Shown piece after piece: positions 14,901 to 28,200 of a stretch of 64,000 nt of DNA. A model generated the notes under the pieces. The model made no database searches and had not been told where the DNA came from. It was given only the letters and a program-made list of their open reading frames with translations. Position numbers and translations under genes: made by a program. Numbering within the stretch: position 1 is the first letter of the stretch; each line of letters begins with the position of its first letter. Source of the DNA: Setaria digitata (taxonomy: Eukaryota; Nematoda; Chromadorea; Rhabditida; Setariidae); the NCBI GenBank assembly GCA_003640385.1, contig RCAB01000049.1:1-64000 (forward strand), read 5' to 3'.

Positions 14901-17727
14901 GCAAGAAAGAGGGAAGTTGTAAAAGAAAGAGAAATTAGAAAAAGTATGTCGAATTGTTACTTGTATATGAAATTCATAACGTCAGTGATATATGTCGAAT
15001 AGTTGAGGCGCAAAAAGTCGTTCTTTTCCGTACGTGTACGTGTACGTGCATGTGTATCTTTGTACTCCTTAGTAATATGTATACCGGACAGTTGAAGCAT
15101 TAAAGTGATTTAAACAACCCTCATGTAACGTGTGTAAAAATATCCTTCTTGCCCTTCGTACGTACGTACATCCATAATGAACTACTCTTATCGTTTTCAC
15201 ATAGTGCACATTGTTGTACGCTTTGCCGTCAAAGGAATGAAATTTTATAGGTGGTTTCAGTAGATGATCTGCTTACTAAGGCGATGACGGCTCACCTCTG
15301 CAAACATTTCGGTATAGAAGGGAGTATTCCGGCACACTTCCGGAAATATCCTGGTACATGAAAGTAGCAGAATGTAATTGGTTAGCTGTCACATATTTAC
15401 ATTCTCACAAGGTGCCTTGTGCCGATATAACTCATCTCATTGTACCTTGTCCCTGTTTTATCCCCTTTTATTTCCTGTCCAAATCGAAGTAGGTACCGTT
15501 CTTTGCATCAGATATGCACGCGTCATCCATCGCTCTCTCTTTTCCGAGAGAGATTTGTGAATTTGTAACTCAAACATATTGTAGTTGTCTTGCCGTAGAC
15601 ATCGCTAGTAGTATTTTCTGCACTGACTTTGTTTAAATCAGGCTATGCAGTGGGAAAACGAAAAGAACAAATTGTTGGACATTAAGGAAATGACAGTTTG
15701 ATCATGTCGTTTATGAAGGCTCTAAGGAGGAAAGGAATTAAAATTTAGCATTAGTTCGTTTGCTGCGAATCATTTACTACTTTTGCATCTCCTATCCAAT
15801 AAATTTCTTAATTTTTCTTCCTAAAATTTCCCTTCCATTCCTTTTTATTTCGATGTTTTGTGTGCAGGCAATAAACAGAATTAAGATATATTTCGAATAA
15901 GTGAAAAGAAAAGAGCAAAACATAGGATCTACACCTTCCTTTCTCCAAGAGTATCATGAAATTCGGCCTTGAATGGTGAGGATATTTTCCTACATAATTG
16001 TGAGGATAATTGTCGTGGAAATGGCAGCACTTGAAGATGGTTTGATGTGTAAGTTTCCTTAGCTAACAGATTTACTGAATGATAGTTTGTTGATAATATT
16101 TTGCGTTGTTAATTACACATATTATACACTTGGAAATGAGTGTGCGTACAGGCATGGAAGGAGTACGTTGTTCTGATGAGAATGCTCCACAAATAGGCTA
16201 TTGCTAGGGTTACAAGTCTCACATATCGAATTTATCATATTGTACGGTGATATGCTGGGCCACTTTCCGAAGAATTTGGATTTCGATACTAATTAATTCT
16301 GAAAATTAAGGAAAATGAAAAGATTGCCAAATATAATATTCGGAGTAAAACCAGGAGGAAATGTTTCAAGAATATGGGATAAAGCTATGGGAACTAGATC
16401 TGTTTGCAATTACTTTCAAAGCAGGTGGCTATTTACATCATCGTTTCTCTGAAATATTGCAGCTTCTACTATCGTTACTGCCATCATCATCAGCACCATC
16501 TATTATCACTTCTACTACTGCGATTACTGTTGTTGTCACTTTTATTACTAATGTAAGATTTATGTAAGAGTTTGAACTTATTTGATTGTATTTTTGAAAT
16601 TTACAAGAAAAAAGTGACTGTTATCATATTGTTATTATCGTTTCTGCTATCATTGGCACTAGTGATATTATTATCACTATGATGGTAATGAGAATTACGA
16701 TCGTTTTAGCTATTTTTGTTTTTCTTTACTACTTTTACTACTACTAAAGCATATTTTGACATGCAGCTACAGGAAATGTGTATGTACACAGTTTCTTTCA
16801 TTGAAGAACAGGTTTTTGCATCCCAAATAAATAACTTGCACTTCGTTACTTTAATGTTTATCCATCCATCAATTCAGTTCTTTCATTCGGCTTATTCTTC
16901 CCATTCACTTATTGTTATTGTTAGACTATTTTTGTTTGTAATTTTCGTTTGATTGATGTCGAAAGTGCATATTAATTACCAGAAGAAGGAAAGCATTTCT
17001 GATTCTGACAGCAAATAGTTTTTATTTATTTTTCTCCATTTTTGAAAGCGAAGAATGGGAAATCCCAGAAGAGCAGGGAGTGAATAGGGAGAGGGGGGAA
17101 GAAGGTTGAACTATTGAATTTTTGTACGAGTACCAGTCATCCACTACTCATTGTTCTGTGTTAGTTCAGTGATACAACAACGTTTGATTTGAATGTCAAA
17201 TATATTGTATATTTCCTTTATGTGCATTTCATAAGTTTTGTTACTGTTATTATTTGTTTAGTACTTGTCAGGTGATATTTTTTGATTGGGATAAGATAGG
17301 ATGGGATAATTCATATTCATTTCTCTTCTAGGACCAGCTTAAGGTAAAAATATGAAAAAATTTTATATGTAGAAATTAGATCGCAGAGTATGGCTGATAT
17401 TTGTTTGGACAGATATTTTCTCTTTAAATTCAGTGTGATTCTGAATTATAGGAAGATTAAAAAATTCCCGGAAATCGTTTAATCCCTTTATTTCGTATTA
17501 AGTCTCTGCGATATTCGTCATAAAATAATTCTAATATTTTTTATTTATATGTTTTATTATTGATACAGTCATATTGACGCGTTTTTTTTCTTTTTTTTTC
17601 GCTGTTTTTATGAAATGGCTTGTTTCACGTTTCGTGTACGACCTTCAGTAGAAATACTTTTCTCCTCGATAACATACATTTTGCTGTTTTCAGGAACTAA
17701 TTTTGGGTGAAGTGGAAAATTTGAAAG

Positions 17728-17774
17728 TTTTTTTTCATTTTTTTTTTATTTTTTATTATTTTTTTTTTTTTTTT
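17728..17774 (+). promoter_or_regulatory. Poly-T block
   Basis: A run dominated by T with few interruptions, about 160 bases before a TATA box on the same strand. T-blocks of this kind are typical of nucleosome-poor nematode promoters. Its role in the promoter is inferred from position. Confidence 0.45.
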
Positions 17775-17841
17775 GTGGTAAGAAAAATCGTCCAAATACG
17801 ACTTTCAAATCGAGTATATTGAACGATTTATTATGATATTG

Positions 17842-17946
17842 TGACGTGTTTGGCAAGAATCGTTCAAAGGGTAAAACGAAGGAAATTTCTCATTACGAAC
17901 TACGCAAGTAACCAAGCAAGCAGAGTGGAAGAAAGTATATAAAAGG
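17842..17946 (+). promoter_or_regulatory. Candidate TATA promoter with ACGTG element
   Basis: TATATAAAAGG at 17936-17946 is a near-perfect TATA box. TGACGTGT (17842-17849), a bZIP-type site, lies about 95 bases upstream, and a poly-T block lies before that. Transcription would be expected to begin near 17965-17975. A donor-like TGTGTAG|GTAATT follows at 18079/18080, and another (CAG|GTGGAG) at 18051/18052, so a short noncoding first exon spliced to the CCCH gene's coding exon at 19567 is possible. The motifs are read directly; the link to that gene is inference. Confidence 0.4.
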
Positions 17947-19566
17947 ACGGAAACTTTCGTGTTTTCCCTCTTTTCAATATTCAGCAGCAACAACTGCAAA
18001 ACTTTTCCGATATTTTTCGAATCTTCCGATACACATATATAACGTATTCAGGTGGAGAAGTTGGGAGTTTTTTGTGTAGGTAATTACAGTTTTCAACTTT
18101 TTTCTATTGTTTTTTTATTTTTTCTGGTTTGCCTTCATTAACTTTGAGCTCTAATTTTTAGTGTCATTTGATTATAACTTGAAGAGCAGAAGAATAGTTC
18201 GATTTTTAGTTACTTTTATCCGATATGTGTTAGAGTTGGTTGTTTATTTGGGATTATTGTAAGTAATTACATTTACTGGGAAGTAAGAATCTTCAAAGTA
18301 TAGAAGGAGATTGAATTTCTCTTCTATCCAGTGTCGTCACTCTGGAGTAGAATTTTAGGATTTCAGAAAAGGTTTATATCGGGATGCGTCACGAGACAGG
18401 CGTCCTACAAAATTATGAAGTAATTTGAAAGGAATGAATGAATGGTTTAACTGGTTAATATCATGAGAATCACCGTCTATGGGTGTTATTTGGATCCGAT
18501 CACACGGTTATCAGTCATTTGAAATCCTGATAATCTTAGTTGGTTATCAGTAATTAATCAGGAATTGGAAAAAGATTTCTCTCTCTTTTTTCCCTTTTCC
18601 ATTTCTCGTAATCTTTTCAAATAAAATCAACTAATGCTTGGTAAAATTAATTTGAGTGGTAAATAGGCAGTTTTTTCCTTCTCCCCTTTCCTTCTTCTTC
18701 TTTCTCCATTTGTACTTTTCCGATATTCCCAGTTAGCTACGTTTTGACGAATGATATGCTTTTATCATTTAAAACACTCTGTAATTAACCTTTTTCGATT
18801 ACGTTACGAAAACTGTCACTTTTCCTCTTCTTTCTTTTTAAATTCGTACAGAGAATTAAATAAAGATATATTATTCACTGATCGGAACTTCGGGGATATA
18901 TACTTAGGAGGTGTGTGATCATTCATTGTTTTAAAAATTTGTTTTTCGCTTTTTCCCTCCATGTTCCCTTTTTTCAGTATCAGTGAGAACCTGAAATGAC
19001 ATTTGAAGTGTAATGTTATTGTATTGTAGTATGTTGAAGCAGACACTTTTTCGGACTGTTATTTAATCGGAAAAGTAAGGGATGGTTAAAATTCGAGATA
19101 GTATTAATCTAATTAGGTTCTATCATTTTTAGAGTTTCATTCTTAAGGGGAGAGGAAATTCAGTGATTTCGTATGATCCTCATATGAAACAATAAAACAT
19201 TATTGGCATCCCAAATGGATGCGGGGAGAGAAGCCTCGAGTTGAATTTGATTTAAAACTTGATAAGGCTATTTTGTATCGTTTCATACTTTAGTCAGTAG
19301 TTCACTTTTATCCGTTCATTACTCACGGGTGAGCATAGAATGTCGATATTTCTGATTAATAAGAAGAAAATGAAGTGAGGAAGTCGAGAATCCTAGGAAA
19401 CAGTATAATGATTGTGTTGTTGGAAGACATATATTTCCTTCGTAATATTTCATAAGAATCCAACATTCTAGCTCATGATAAGTGATCACTCGAAACTGTA
19501 AAGTGCTTTATTTGAGGCATGCTGACACCATTTTAAAATTGTAATAACGATGATGCTTAAGCACAG

Positions 19567-22500
19567 ATGCCGCCGATAGCTGCTGCGCGATCTGGTCAAA
19601 ATATTCGCCGTACATGTAAGTTGGTGAATGACATTTCAACTTCTCCAACAGCAGTATCTAAAGCACCACCAGCATGTGGCTCAGGTGAGGAATCCCTTTT
19701 TGTTGCTTCCATACTTTGCTGGAATGTCAGGAATTAAATGGTTTACTCCCTTTGGTGATTTATACTGTTTCTCTCCTTTACTCCAAAAATTGATAAGTAA
19801 ACAGGAAGAGAGGAATCGTTAAAAAGGTTTTGGTTGTCGTTTCAAACTCGATAGTGACCAATTAAATTATTATTGACCGGTGTGGATTCGAACGTAGGGC
19901 AGTTAGTGTATGATAAATATAAATCAGTTTCTCTTTTTATTTCACTTTTTATTTGTCTTCATTCCTGTAACACTTTTATATGGTCAGATGATCGTGTATC
20001 ACGAATGTATATAAACAACATGAAGAAGGAAAAATGTGCAGTAATTCAGTGTGGGGAGTTTTTCTTCTGTAGCTTTTGTTGTAGATTGTTCCAACTGATT
20101 AACAATAGTATTGGCAGGAGAAATATTTTGTAATTATAAATATCAAGTTTCTTTCTCTCCTGCTTTTTCAAACAGGTTTTACCATTACTGAAAGGAAGTA
20201 TCCATCACCAGCCCTTCTTTACGGCTTCTTTTTTTTGTTTCTCAGTAACTGGGCTTATTATTGTGTATTTTTGCTACTTCAGTTAGTTTTTTGAACTTCC
20301 AACCGTAGTTGTAAAATTTTTGCTTAATTCTAGCTTCACCTCTCGTCTCTGGAAATGGCTATCGATTGAATAGTTTGAATCTTATTTCAGGTAAGAACGT
20401 GCAAGCAATAACGCCATCACATCCGAAAAATTCGAAACTATATAAGACCGAATTATGTCGGACATGGATGGATTGCGGACGTTGCAATTATGGCGAGAAG
20501 TAGGTTTTATTCGAAGACTTACTGACTTTATTTTTGTCCTTGAATTTTTTCTTTGCTTCTCCAACTTAAACTTTTCAATGTTGCCAAAACCCTAAAATAT
20601 ATTTGTTGATTAAGGTTGTTTATTAACGCTACAGTACAGTTTGAAAAATTCTGCAAGTATCCTCGATACCATATCGTTTTCTTCTTTTTTTGTTCTAACA
20701 AGGAATGATTTAGCAATCTAATACTTGAAAGTGTGAGCGTAGCTTCTTTGGTGTTTTAATGAAAATTTTCGAATTATATAGGTTTCTGAATGTCTGAGTC
20801 TGATTTTTGACCTGTTTCACAAAAAAAGAAAATGTAAACAGCTGGTTGAATTTGACTTGCGAAACCTTTTTTTATATGTTGATAAAATTAAATTGGTGGA
20901 AATGAGAAGGTTGGGAAGCAGAGGAGATTGGACGAGGGGAATGGGAAGAGAGAGAGGGAAAGAGATAAGCTGGAAGGAAAAGATTTTTTTTCCTGCATGG
21001 ACAGGAGGAGAATATATGCTTATGTGGATTGTATTAACAGCTGTTAACAAAGATCTAATGTCAGTAGATGAATGCGAAATATATATCCATGAACTTTGAT
21101 TCCCATGCCTTAAAATTTCCAGATGAGGGAGAGAATTGGCCAGGGATGTATGAATAATATGAACAAATGCATACAGCTTACAGCATCTGAAATATAATGT
21201 GTTGAAAAAGTATTGGCAAAAGATGGCCGTATAGATTGATGGTGAGGGAGATCATTGGGGGTATTAAGTGATATATTTCAAGTCTTCCATTCTTCAATTG
21301 GGCTAATAATTCGTCCAGCCACGGCAAATAATGTGTGATAAGATTATTTTGGCATCATATCTGTCCAGAAACTTGCAAGTAGGATTTTAAGATTTTTTGA
21401 CTGAAGTAAAAAAAAAGTAAAATGTGGAGCATTTTAGCATTTTTATCGCAAGGACCTATGTTTTTGATTGTAGGTCGGACTTGGGAAGTTTCCTTGTTCT
21501 AAGATAGTTTACAGTGATTGTGAAAAGCGAAGTAAACTGTTTTTGGACAGCGATTGGTAAAAGCTGTCGATATATTTCATCCTGTATAATCAAGATCCTA
21601 GCCAGTAAGTGTCCTTGATCGTAATTTCCCGCACCTTTTGTTCCTTTCTAGAAACAGAAATATATTTTTCCATATGATCGATACAAAATTTCATAAGTTG
21701 AGTGAATTGTATTTGTATGTAGAAGCAGAGAGAAGTTGCCACTTTCCCCTTGTGCAAAAATGATTTTATGTAGCGTGGAATACAATTGTTAAATTGTAAA
21801 ATGCTACTTAGAGCTAGTTGTTTCCTGCTGATTGAGTAATTTCTGCGTAGAATATGCTAAAGCGAGTGTATTAGTATTCTTCAAAAGTGTGCTGTCGTCA
21901 AAATTAGCTTCTTATTCTTTTACATGTATATATTTTCCTCTCTTAGACGAACATCTGCGCTGTGGAATATTTACACTTTTCGGCATCATATCTCATAATT
22001 TCCCTTATCTGACCGGCCATACCAATATGTTTCATTGAAGTAACAGGTGAAACACATTGTTAATAATGTTCGCTAGAATTTAAGAGTGGGGTAGACTGTT
22101 CGCAGTTGTTCGGCTATTTCATTCGCTACCTTTCAGTGAACTTGAAATAGGTAATGAGTGTTTCAGATGCTAATTCGCGATTTACTAGTGGTATTGTAGG
22201 TAATGTAGGGATTCAAAGAAAAAGATATATCTTTGAAATTGTGGATGATGTATTTGGAGATTTTCCAAGAAGCATGTGTGCATTTTACCTAATGAATGAG
22301 AATGTTGGGATTCCGAATTAGGGAGAGGAGTTGGTTTAATCTATAGCTGAAAAAATATTGCATATATATTTTCTGTTCTTATTTGCTTGTGGTAATTGTG
22401 GAAGAGAGAGGATGGGATATCTGTTCAATACAAAATTCCTTGATATTAGAAGAGAAGAGGAGGGAGGAGAGAGAGTTAAAAGAAATGGAAGATTGTAAAA

Positions 22501-24596
22501 AATAGGAAGATGAGAAGCTGTTTGAGTTCTTTCCTTTTGTAAAATTCATAAATGCATGGATAGAATCAGAGCTTCCTTTGTTGTCTTAAAAAAAAACGAA
22601 TTAAGAGTGAAGATGGTTTATTCCTGTTGAAGGAATCTTTTTGCCTTTCGGTCGTTTTTTCCTCCGTCACATATCTAATGAGGTTTTTCTTCCTTCCCGT
22701 TTTGTATATAAACGATTAAAAATTTCTTCATGGAGGAAAGAAGCTTTCAATAATAGTAATGATTATATTGTTATTAATAATAATGTTAATTTAACAATAA
22801 TAAAAATAATTATAATAAACAATTTGAAGGCTATTCGCTGGCACATTTCTTTTTATGTCAAATATTAATTCCTACCAAAGAGTATCAGTTGTCATTTTTC
22901 TGCTTTTGGTAAAAAAGGCGAATTGCTGATAGTTTTCGGAAAATTTTTTCCGTATGGTAAGAGACTCTTAGTTGGGACGAATTACTGAATGTAGAAATTT
23001 AAATTGTTATCTTATTTTTGAGTGTTATGGAGATGGAATACTGTTTGTTTTGTTTGAAATAGATTGAAATTTCGATAACTGATGTATTAAAATGGTGTTG
23101 ATTTGGCCGGAAAATAATGCGCTATTTAGATGAAGAAAGTGAAGGGTAGTATTGAAATGGAAGCAGAAGATAGTTTGTGTTAATGAAGTTCGACTAATTT
23201 ATTTTGTGTTTCGAGCAAGGGTCATTTTGCTTGCAGGTGCCAGTATGCCCACGGTGAAGAAGAAAGAAGGCCAGTATCAAGGCATCCCAAATATAAGACC
23301 GAATTTTGCCAACCTTTTCACCAAGTTGGCTATTGCCCATACGGACCGAGATGTAATTTCATTCACAACGAAGAGCAGCCACAGCCTTCCCTTCAGAATC
23401 GCCGTAACCAAATTAATTGGTGCGTTTCGAAGAAGTGAACTGTGGACTAAAGTAGCAACTGGATGAGTAGGAAACTTTAAGAAAACTCTAAGTTATCGTA
23501 TTAAATAAGTAGTCTTTCCTGTCTGTCGAGAGTTACAAATTTCAAGAAGGAAACCCAGTACGTGGTTGTTTTGCTTACTGATTTTTTAACATTTTCTTGA
23601 CCTTGATTTCTAGCAGTGGAAACAACAAAGTGAGTGATAATAACTGTAGCACTGATAATACAACAACAACCGCTACTACCACCGCTACAACAACATTAAC
23701 ATTTGGTATCTGGCAACCGTACTGTAGTTCAACAGGAGAATCTCCAGCTCCCAGTTCTGCTGGTTCCAGTAGTGATAGTTCTATTGGCTCCACTAGTCCC
23801 AGTTTGGATTTCGACGAAAATACGGGCTCCGTTGTTACCGCCAGTGGTTGGAACACTTTTGGTGGCAAATTCAACAGTAGCACAAGTTCCACGGTTCGCT
23901 TCATGATTTATTTGAACGTTCATTGCTGATCTCATTTTCTAGTTTTATTTCTTTCGGATAGTTAGATACCTTGCTTTGCTTGTCACTCTAAAAACTTCCG
24001 TTTTGTTGATATGGGACATATGTGAAATGGAGTTAACATCTCACACCGTATCCTTCTCCAGAAACCTTCCCTGGATATGATCATGGTTAATATTAATCGG
24101 AATCGTGTACTACATTATCTGTGTTCGTTAGTTACGAATTTTCATTTTAATACACAGTTCATTTCAAACTAAGTATTTTGAAATACCATTTAATTGTGTC
24201 TTGATACAGCGAGCTGACTTCTGAAAGCGTATCCTGTATTCTCCACTGTTTACTTATTGGAGGATTATTTCGTGGTGGAATGGAGGAGACTGGATTGGCA
24301 ATATCATGATCAGCTGCGCCAGTCTATGACTTTTCCCGCTTTATTTCTGGCTCTTGCAGGTATATCAGTTAAATTGGCCATCAGCATCGGCAGTAGCGAC
24401 AGCGCGAGCGACACCACTGATCACACAGCCTTTGCTTGATTCGACACTTTTCAACGATTTGCTAGAGCTAACAATCGATGAAAAGGAGAAGAAAGCAGTT
24501 ATTACGAAAACAGTAAGCGAAAGCGCTGTAACATGTGCATCCTCTGGACGTTTACCGGTCTTTGCTCAGCTCAGCAATCCGTCATCGGCTTCATGA
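19567..24596 (+). CDS. Tristetraprolin/TIS11-family tandem CCCH zinc-finger RNA-binding protein
   Basis: Five coding exons: 19567-19684, 20391-20499, 23237-23419, 23614-23893, 24360-24596. They keep frame throughout and encode 308 residues (human tristetraprolin has 326). Two zinc fingers of the form C-x8-C-x5-C-x3-H occupy residues 62-81 and 100-119, each led by YKTELC or YKTEFC and joined by the 18-residue linker typical of the family. Such proteins bind UAUUUA-type elements in 3' UTRs and recruit deadenylases in the cytoplasm. The middle is Ser/Thr-rich. The C-terminus (294-302, RLPVFAQLS) matches the CNOT1-binding motif of TTP proteins. The ATG at 19567 directly follows a weak AG acceptor and an in-frame TAA, so it is either the true start after trans-splicing or part of a second exon. 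The donor after exon 4 (ACG|GTTCGC) is poor, so that boundary is the least certain. Confidence 0.85.
24549..24575 (+). other. CNOT1-binding motif in the CCCH protein
   Basis: Encodes RLPVFAQLS, five residues from the end of the protein's globally conserved C-terminus. The TTP-family consensus is R-L-P-[IV]-F-x-x-[IL]-S, a short helix that docks on CNOT1 of the CCR4-NOT deadenylase. The match includes all hydrophobic anchor residues. Confidence 0.7.
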
Positions 24597-25215
24597 AATA
24601 GTTCAAATCACTCGGTGAATTATGCCTCTCATTGTTTTCCCTTTTTTTTGACCTTTTACTTTCCAGCGTTCATTTTCTGTTATCTTTTCTGGAAATTTAA
24701 TCTATCCATTTCTTTAGAATTCAGGAAAGTTAATCCGGATGAATTCTTTCGATAGTAGTGTAACAGATAAGAGAATTAGAATTGAAACAGAGTCATATTA
24801 CGTTGTTGCCCGTAATACTCGAATTAGCGAATCAAGTTCTCGAGAAGTCGGATTCTCTTTCTTAAATTTTTCTCATTTATCTTCCAAGTTTGGTTATTAA
24901 TTTGTTGTTCTGTACAATAATGTTCCAAAGTCTAATTTTCATTTTCGACAAAAAAAAAAAAAAAAAAACAGTAGTATGGTGGAAGCACTTCGAGTTTTCC
25001 TTTTCCTATTCCTTTGTTGCCGCTTCAACGTATTTTTCCCATACCGCCTCATCTTTCCTTTTCTTCCTTTGGTTTTCCACAGCAGTAATGGCATCCATCG
25101 TACCTTTTCTCCGCATTAGCAGCCTTAAAATGTATAGTTGGAGTTTTTCGAATTTTTAAGCAAAATTTCTTTACAGTATAGTTTTATATGGATAACATTT
25201 TCAGTGTATTATGCT

Positions 25216-25232
25216 ATGTGTGTGTGTGTGTG
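25216..25232. repeat. (TG)n microsatellite
   Basis: About eight TG units followed by imperfect TGTG sequence, about 0.6 kb downstream of the CCCH gene stop codon and possibly inside its 3' UTR. Confidence 0.85.
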
Positions 25233-28200
25233 CACTGTGTGCAGATCTGTGTGAATGTGTTATAGTCTAATATGCAAGTAATTTAGTGATCAGTAGTAAT
25301 AGTTAATTGTCTTTATTTTTTTTTCTTGTCCCCATTCATCTACCTGAACTCAGTGAAGCTCCCTAATGTAAATCCATATATTAATATTTTTATTTGTCAT
25401 TGTGCCTTCAAAATTTATAGACTTCCTTTTCCTCTTCTACTTTTCATCCGCTTTTTACTTTTTTTTGGAAGGGGAGCTAGCTTAGATTTATAACCAGAAA
25501 TAGTTTTGGGAATTAAGTTCTAAGCTAATCAATTTCATCAGTTTTATCTATTTAATTAGGTGGTTTTCTGGAGCACTTTTGATAGTAATTATCTGCTGGA
25601 AGTAAAAATGGTTTTGGATGTGAGTGATAATTTTGCAGAGGAAATGGGAGGGACGGTTAATGGGATTTTCTCATTTATATTGTTGAGATGCTACATCACA
25701 GAAACAACTGGCTTTATCACGCAGTTTTTCTCTCCATAGTTTCCCGGTTTTTTTGAGGTTGAAAAAGCTTTAAAAAATTTATGTCGTTCTGAAGGTTATT
25801 TTTCGCTCTGGCTATTTTTGGAACACTGTTTTTATTTCTTTTTTTTTTTTTGTTTTTGAAACTTGAATTTGTCAAGAAATGGAATTATGACTTTTTTTTC
25901 TGTAGGATATTAAGTTTTCTTTTCTTTTGAATGTCTGTTCAGGATAATTTTCCGTGCCTTCCTTTTCCTCCCTCAAACAAATTTTAAAAAACGAATCTTG
26001 CAGGTCATAGAAATGTCAGGAAAATTTCTCCTATAATAAACAAAATTTTTCATTATTTTCACTTTTATTCTTGAAATTTCGCACAATTATGCCTATTGTT
26101 TGGCGTTGCTTTCCTCATACGATAAAACTGAAAGCATTTGTTGCTCAAAGAGGAATAAGGAAACTATCAAAACAATTTCATAAGTAGCAAGTGTAAATAG
26201 CTTATGTTAAGGAAAAAAAAGCTCGAAACAATGTATCAGAGCCGGATAAAAGTACCATTTTTTCTTTTTAAATATTTTAATCTGGCGTCCTCTTATCTCT
26301 GTCCCTTTCTCTTCTTTCCTGTTTTTAAACTTCCTCACTCTTTATTTTTCTTTTCTATTAAACATTTTTGGATGTGAAAAACAACAACAAAAGTGCTTTC
26401 ATAAATTATTCTCACTTCTCATATGAACACATTGGCAACCAGCAATCCTTTTTGTATTTTTATCTGCTGTAAAAATATATATCTTTATGTTAACAAAATA
26501 TGCCACATGTATCAGGTTGCCATAATGTAATGTGATTCCCTGAACAATGAGGAAAAAAAGCAAAAAGAAGAGGAAACTGTCAAATTTTTACTGACGAAAG
26601 AAAAGTAACATTTCTTCATCTCCTTTATCTTTTTTTGTTTCTCAGAATGATTATGGTAATAGTAGGAGGAAGTGGGAGGGAGGGGTGAATAATTCAGGAA
26701 AACATTTAAATCCGGAAATATTTGTGCCTCATTCCTTTACTTCCGAATAAGCATATTCATTTGTCCCCTTCTCTTTTCCTTTTTTATCATCGATCTGTCT
26801 TGTCCGTAGAAAACTATCTTTTGCAAAAAAATCTTCCATATCCCTCTTCCATAAGGCGATCCATTCGTTGATAACTTTGAAAGCAGGTGCTATAGTTTTC
26901 TTTTTTATAAAATCGAATGGGAATTTCATTCATTTTTTCAGGTGGATAAGTGCCAGATTTCAGGTTTTCCTCAACGGACCTCACGAAATTAAGTTCTTAA
27001 TTAATTGTTCGTAAACTGCTCGTTTTTTTTTTTTCTCTCCTCCAGTACCGCATAATGTCAATGGGACTCATTTTTCTCATTTCATTTCTGTTACAAATTT
27101 CATACATTTGCTGCTTTTTCTGACTGCATCTCTTCTCGGTATTATTTTCACGGTGCACAAAGAGTTAATTTTGATACAACTTAAAAATGGTTTCCAACTT
27201 CAGTAGTTTATGCCCATATCATGCAAGCTTCATTTTCTTGCTTATCCTTTCCTTTTCCGGTTATCATCATTATTATCGTCGGTCCGATTTTGACAATGTA
27301 TTTGTTCTTTCATTATCATCAATTTTCTTTTGTACACTTCATCGTTTTTTTTTTTTCACTTCTCCTAGTTACATGTTTTATACGTCAGCAAGAATTACAC
27401 CCATTAGTAATTTTTGCTTGATTATGTCGATCTTTTAATTCATTCTACTTTAATCACCATTATCAGTTCGTTCGTTTGTTTTTTTCCTTCCTATATTCAC
27501 ATAATCTTTGATGTCATCCAAAAAATAAAGGATTTATATACATGTACTTACTTTTTTTGTTATTTTAATTTATTATTTTTTTCTTTGCACTTAAAAAAAA
27601 CCCATTCGTCATAATGCAGAACGAAAACTTTTTGATGTTGATGTGTATGCTAAAACATTTGTTGTGAATTTGATTTTTCATTGCCTTCCATTGATTTTGA
27701 TAGTACTCTTGTACACAAAAATGAAAGTGAACTATAAGGAATTAATTCAGTGATATCTCTTTCTGAGCATGTTGGATTGATTACCTAATCTAAGTTTAGA
27801 TTGAGTCAAACAAATTTTTGCAGAAGAAAATTAATAAATATCATGTAGCACTGGAGAACTTCGATAATAATTATAAATGAATTTTGTTAGCTGAAAACAC
27901 TTTGCATTTTCCAATCAATTTCCTCCGTCACTTTTGTACAGCATTTGTTTTATTTCCTGGTTTCTTTTTCACCCCTCAAGTAGATTCGCTTAGTGATATT
28001 TTTTGTCTTATCACGTACCGACTAATAACCGGAACACATCTTCCTTATCACATTCATTATTACAGAATCATTATATTACTGGAGAAATTTATCAGTTACT
28101 TGTCTTCACTCTTCATATTTACAATATTGTGCTCACAATTTACATGACGGAAAATAAAACTATTCAACAACACAACTAGTGTTTCAGGTGGCATCATATT

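Larger units (their letters stand above)
1..17700. other. Gene-free AT-rich stretch
   Basis: I see no coding exon I can support here. Open frames are short (100 codons or fewer), start at arbitrary codons, resemble no family I know and lack paired splice sites. The stretch holds AT-rich low-complexity DNA, TAA/TAG-rich sequence around 1308-1460, small palindromes, an AT dinucleotide run near 6450 and a TC run near 9550. A slightly more GC-rich patch at about 11.6-12.0 kb contains an exon-like segment. The stretch may be intergenic DNA or distal regulatory sequence of the CCCH zinc-finger gene. A gene with very short exons could have been missed. Confidence 0.55.

Noticed and set aside
16031..16050. 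ATG GCA GCA CTT GAA start followed by a GTAAGT donor, as a first exon of the CCCH gene
   Set aside because: Joining it to the exon at 19567 puts that exon in the wrong frame and hits a stop; no other partner found.
19883..19893. GGATTCGAACG resembling a reverse tRNA B-box
   Set aside because: No A-box, acceptor stem or cloverleaf could be built around it.
23575..23904. 110-codon open frame on the minus strand
   Set aside because: Antisense shadow of the Ser/Thr-rich exon 4 of the CCCH gene; repetitive composition follows from ACN codons.
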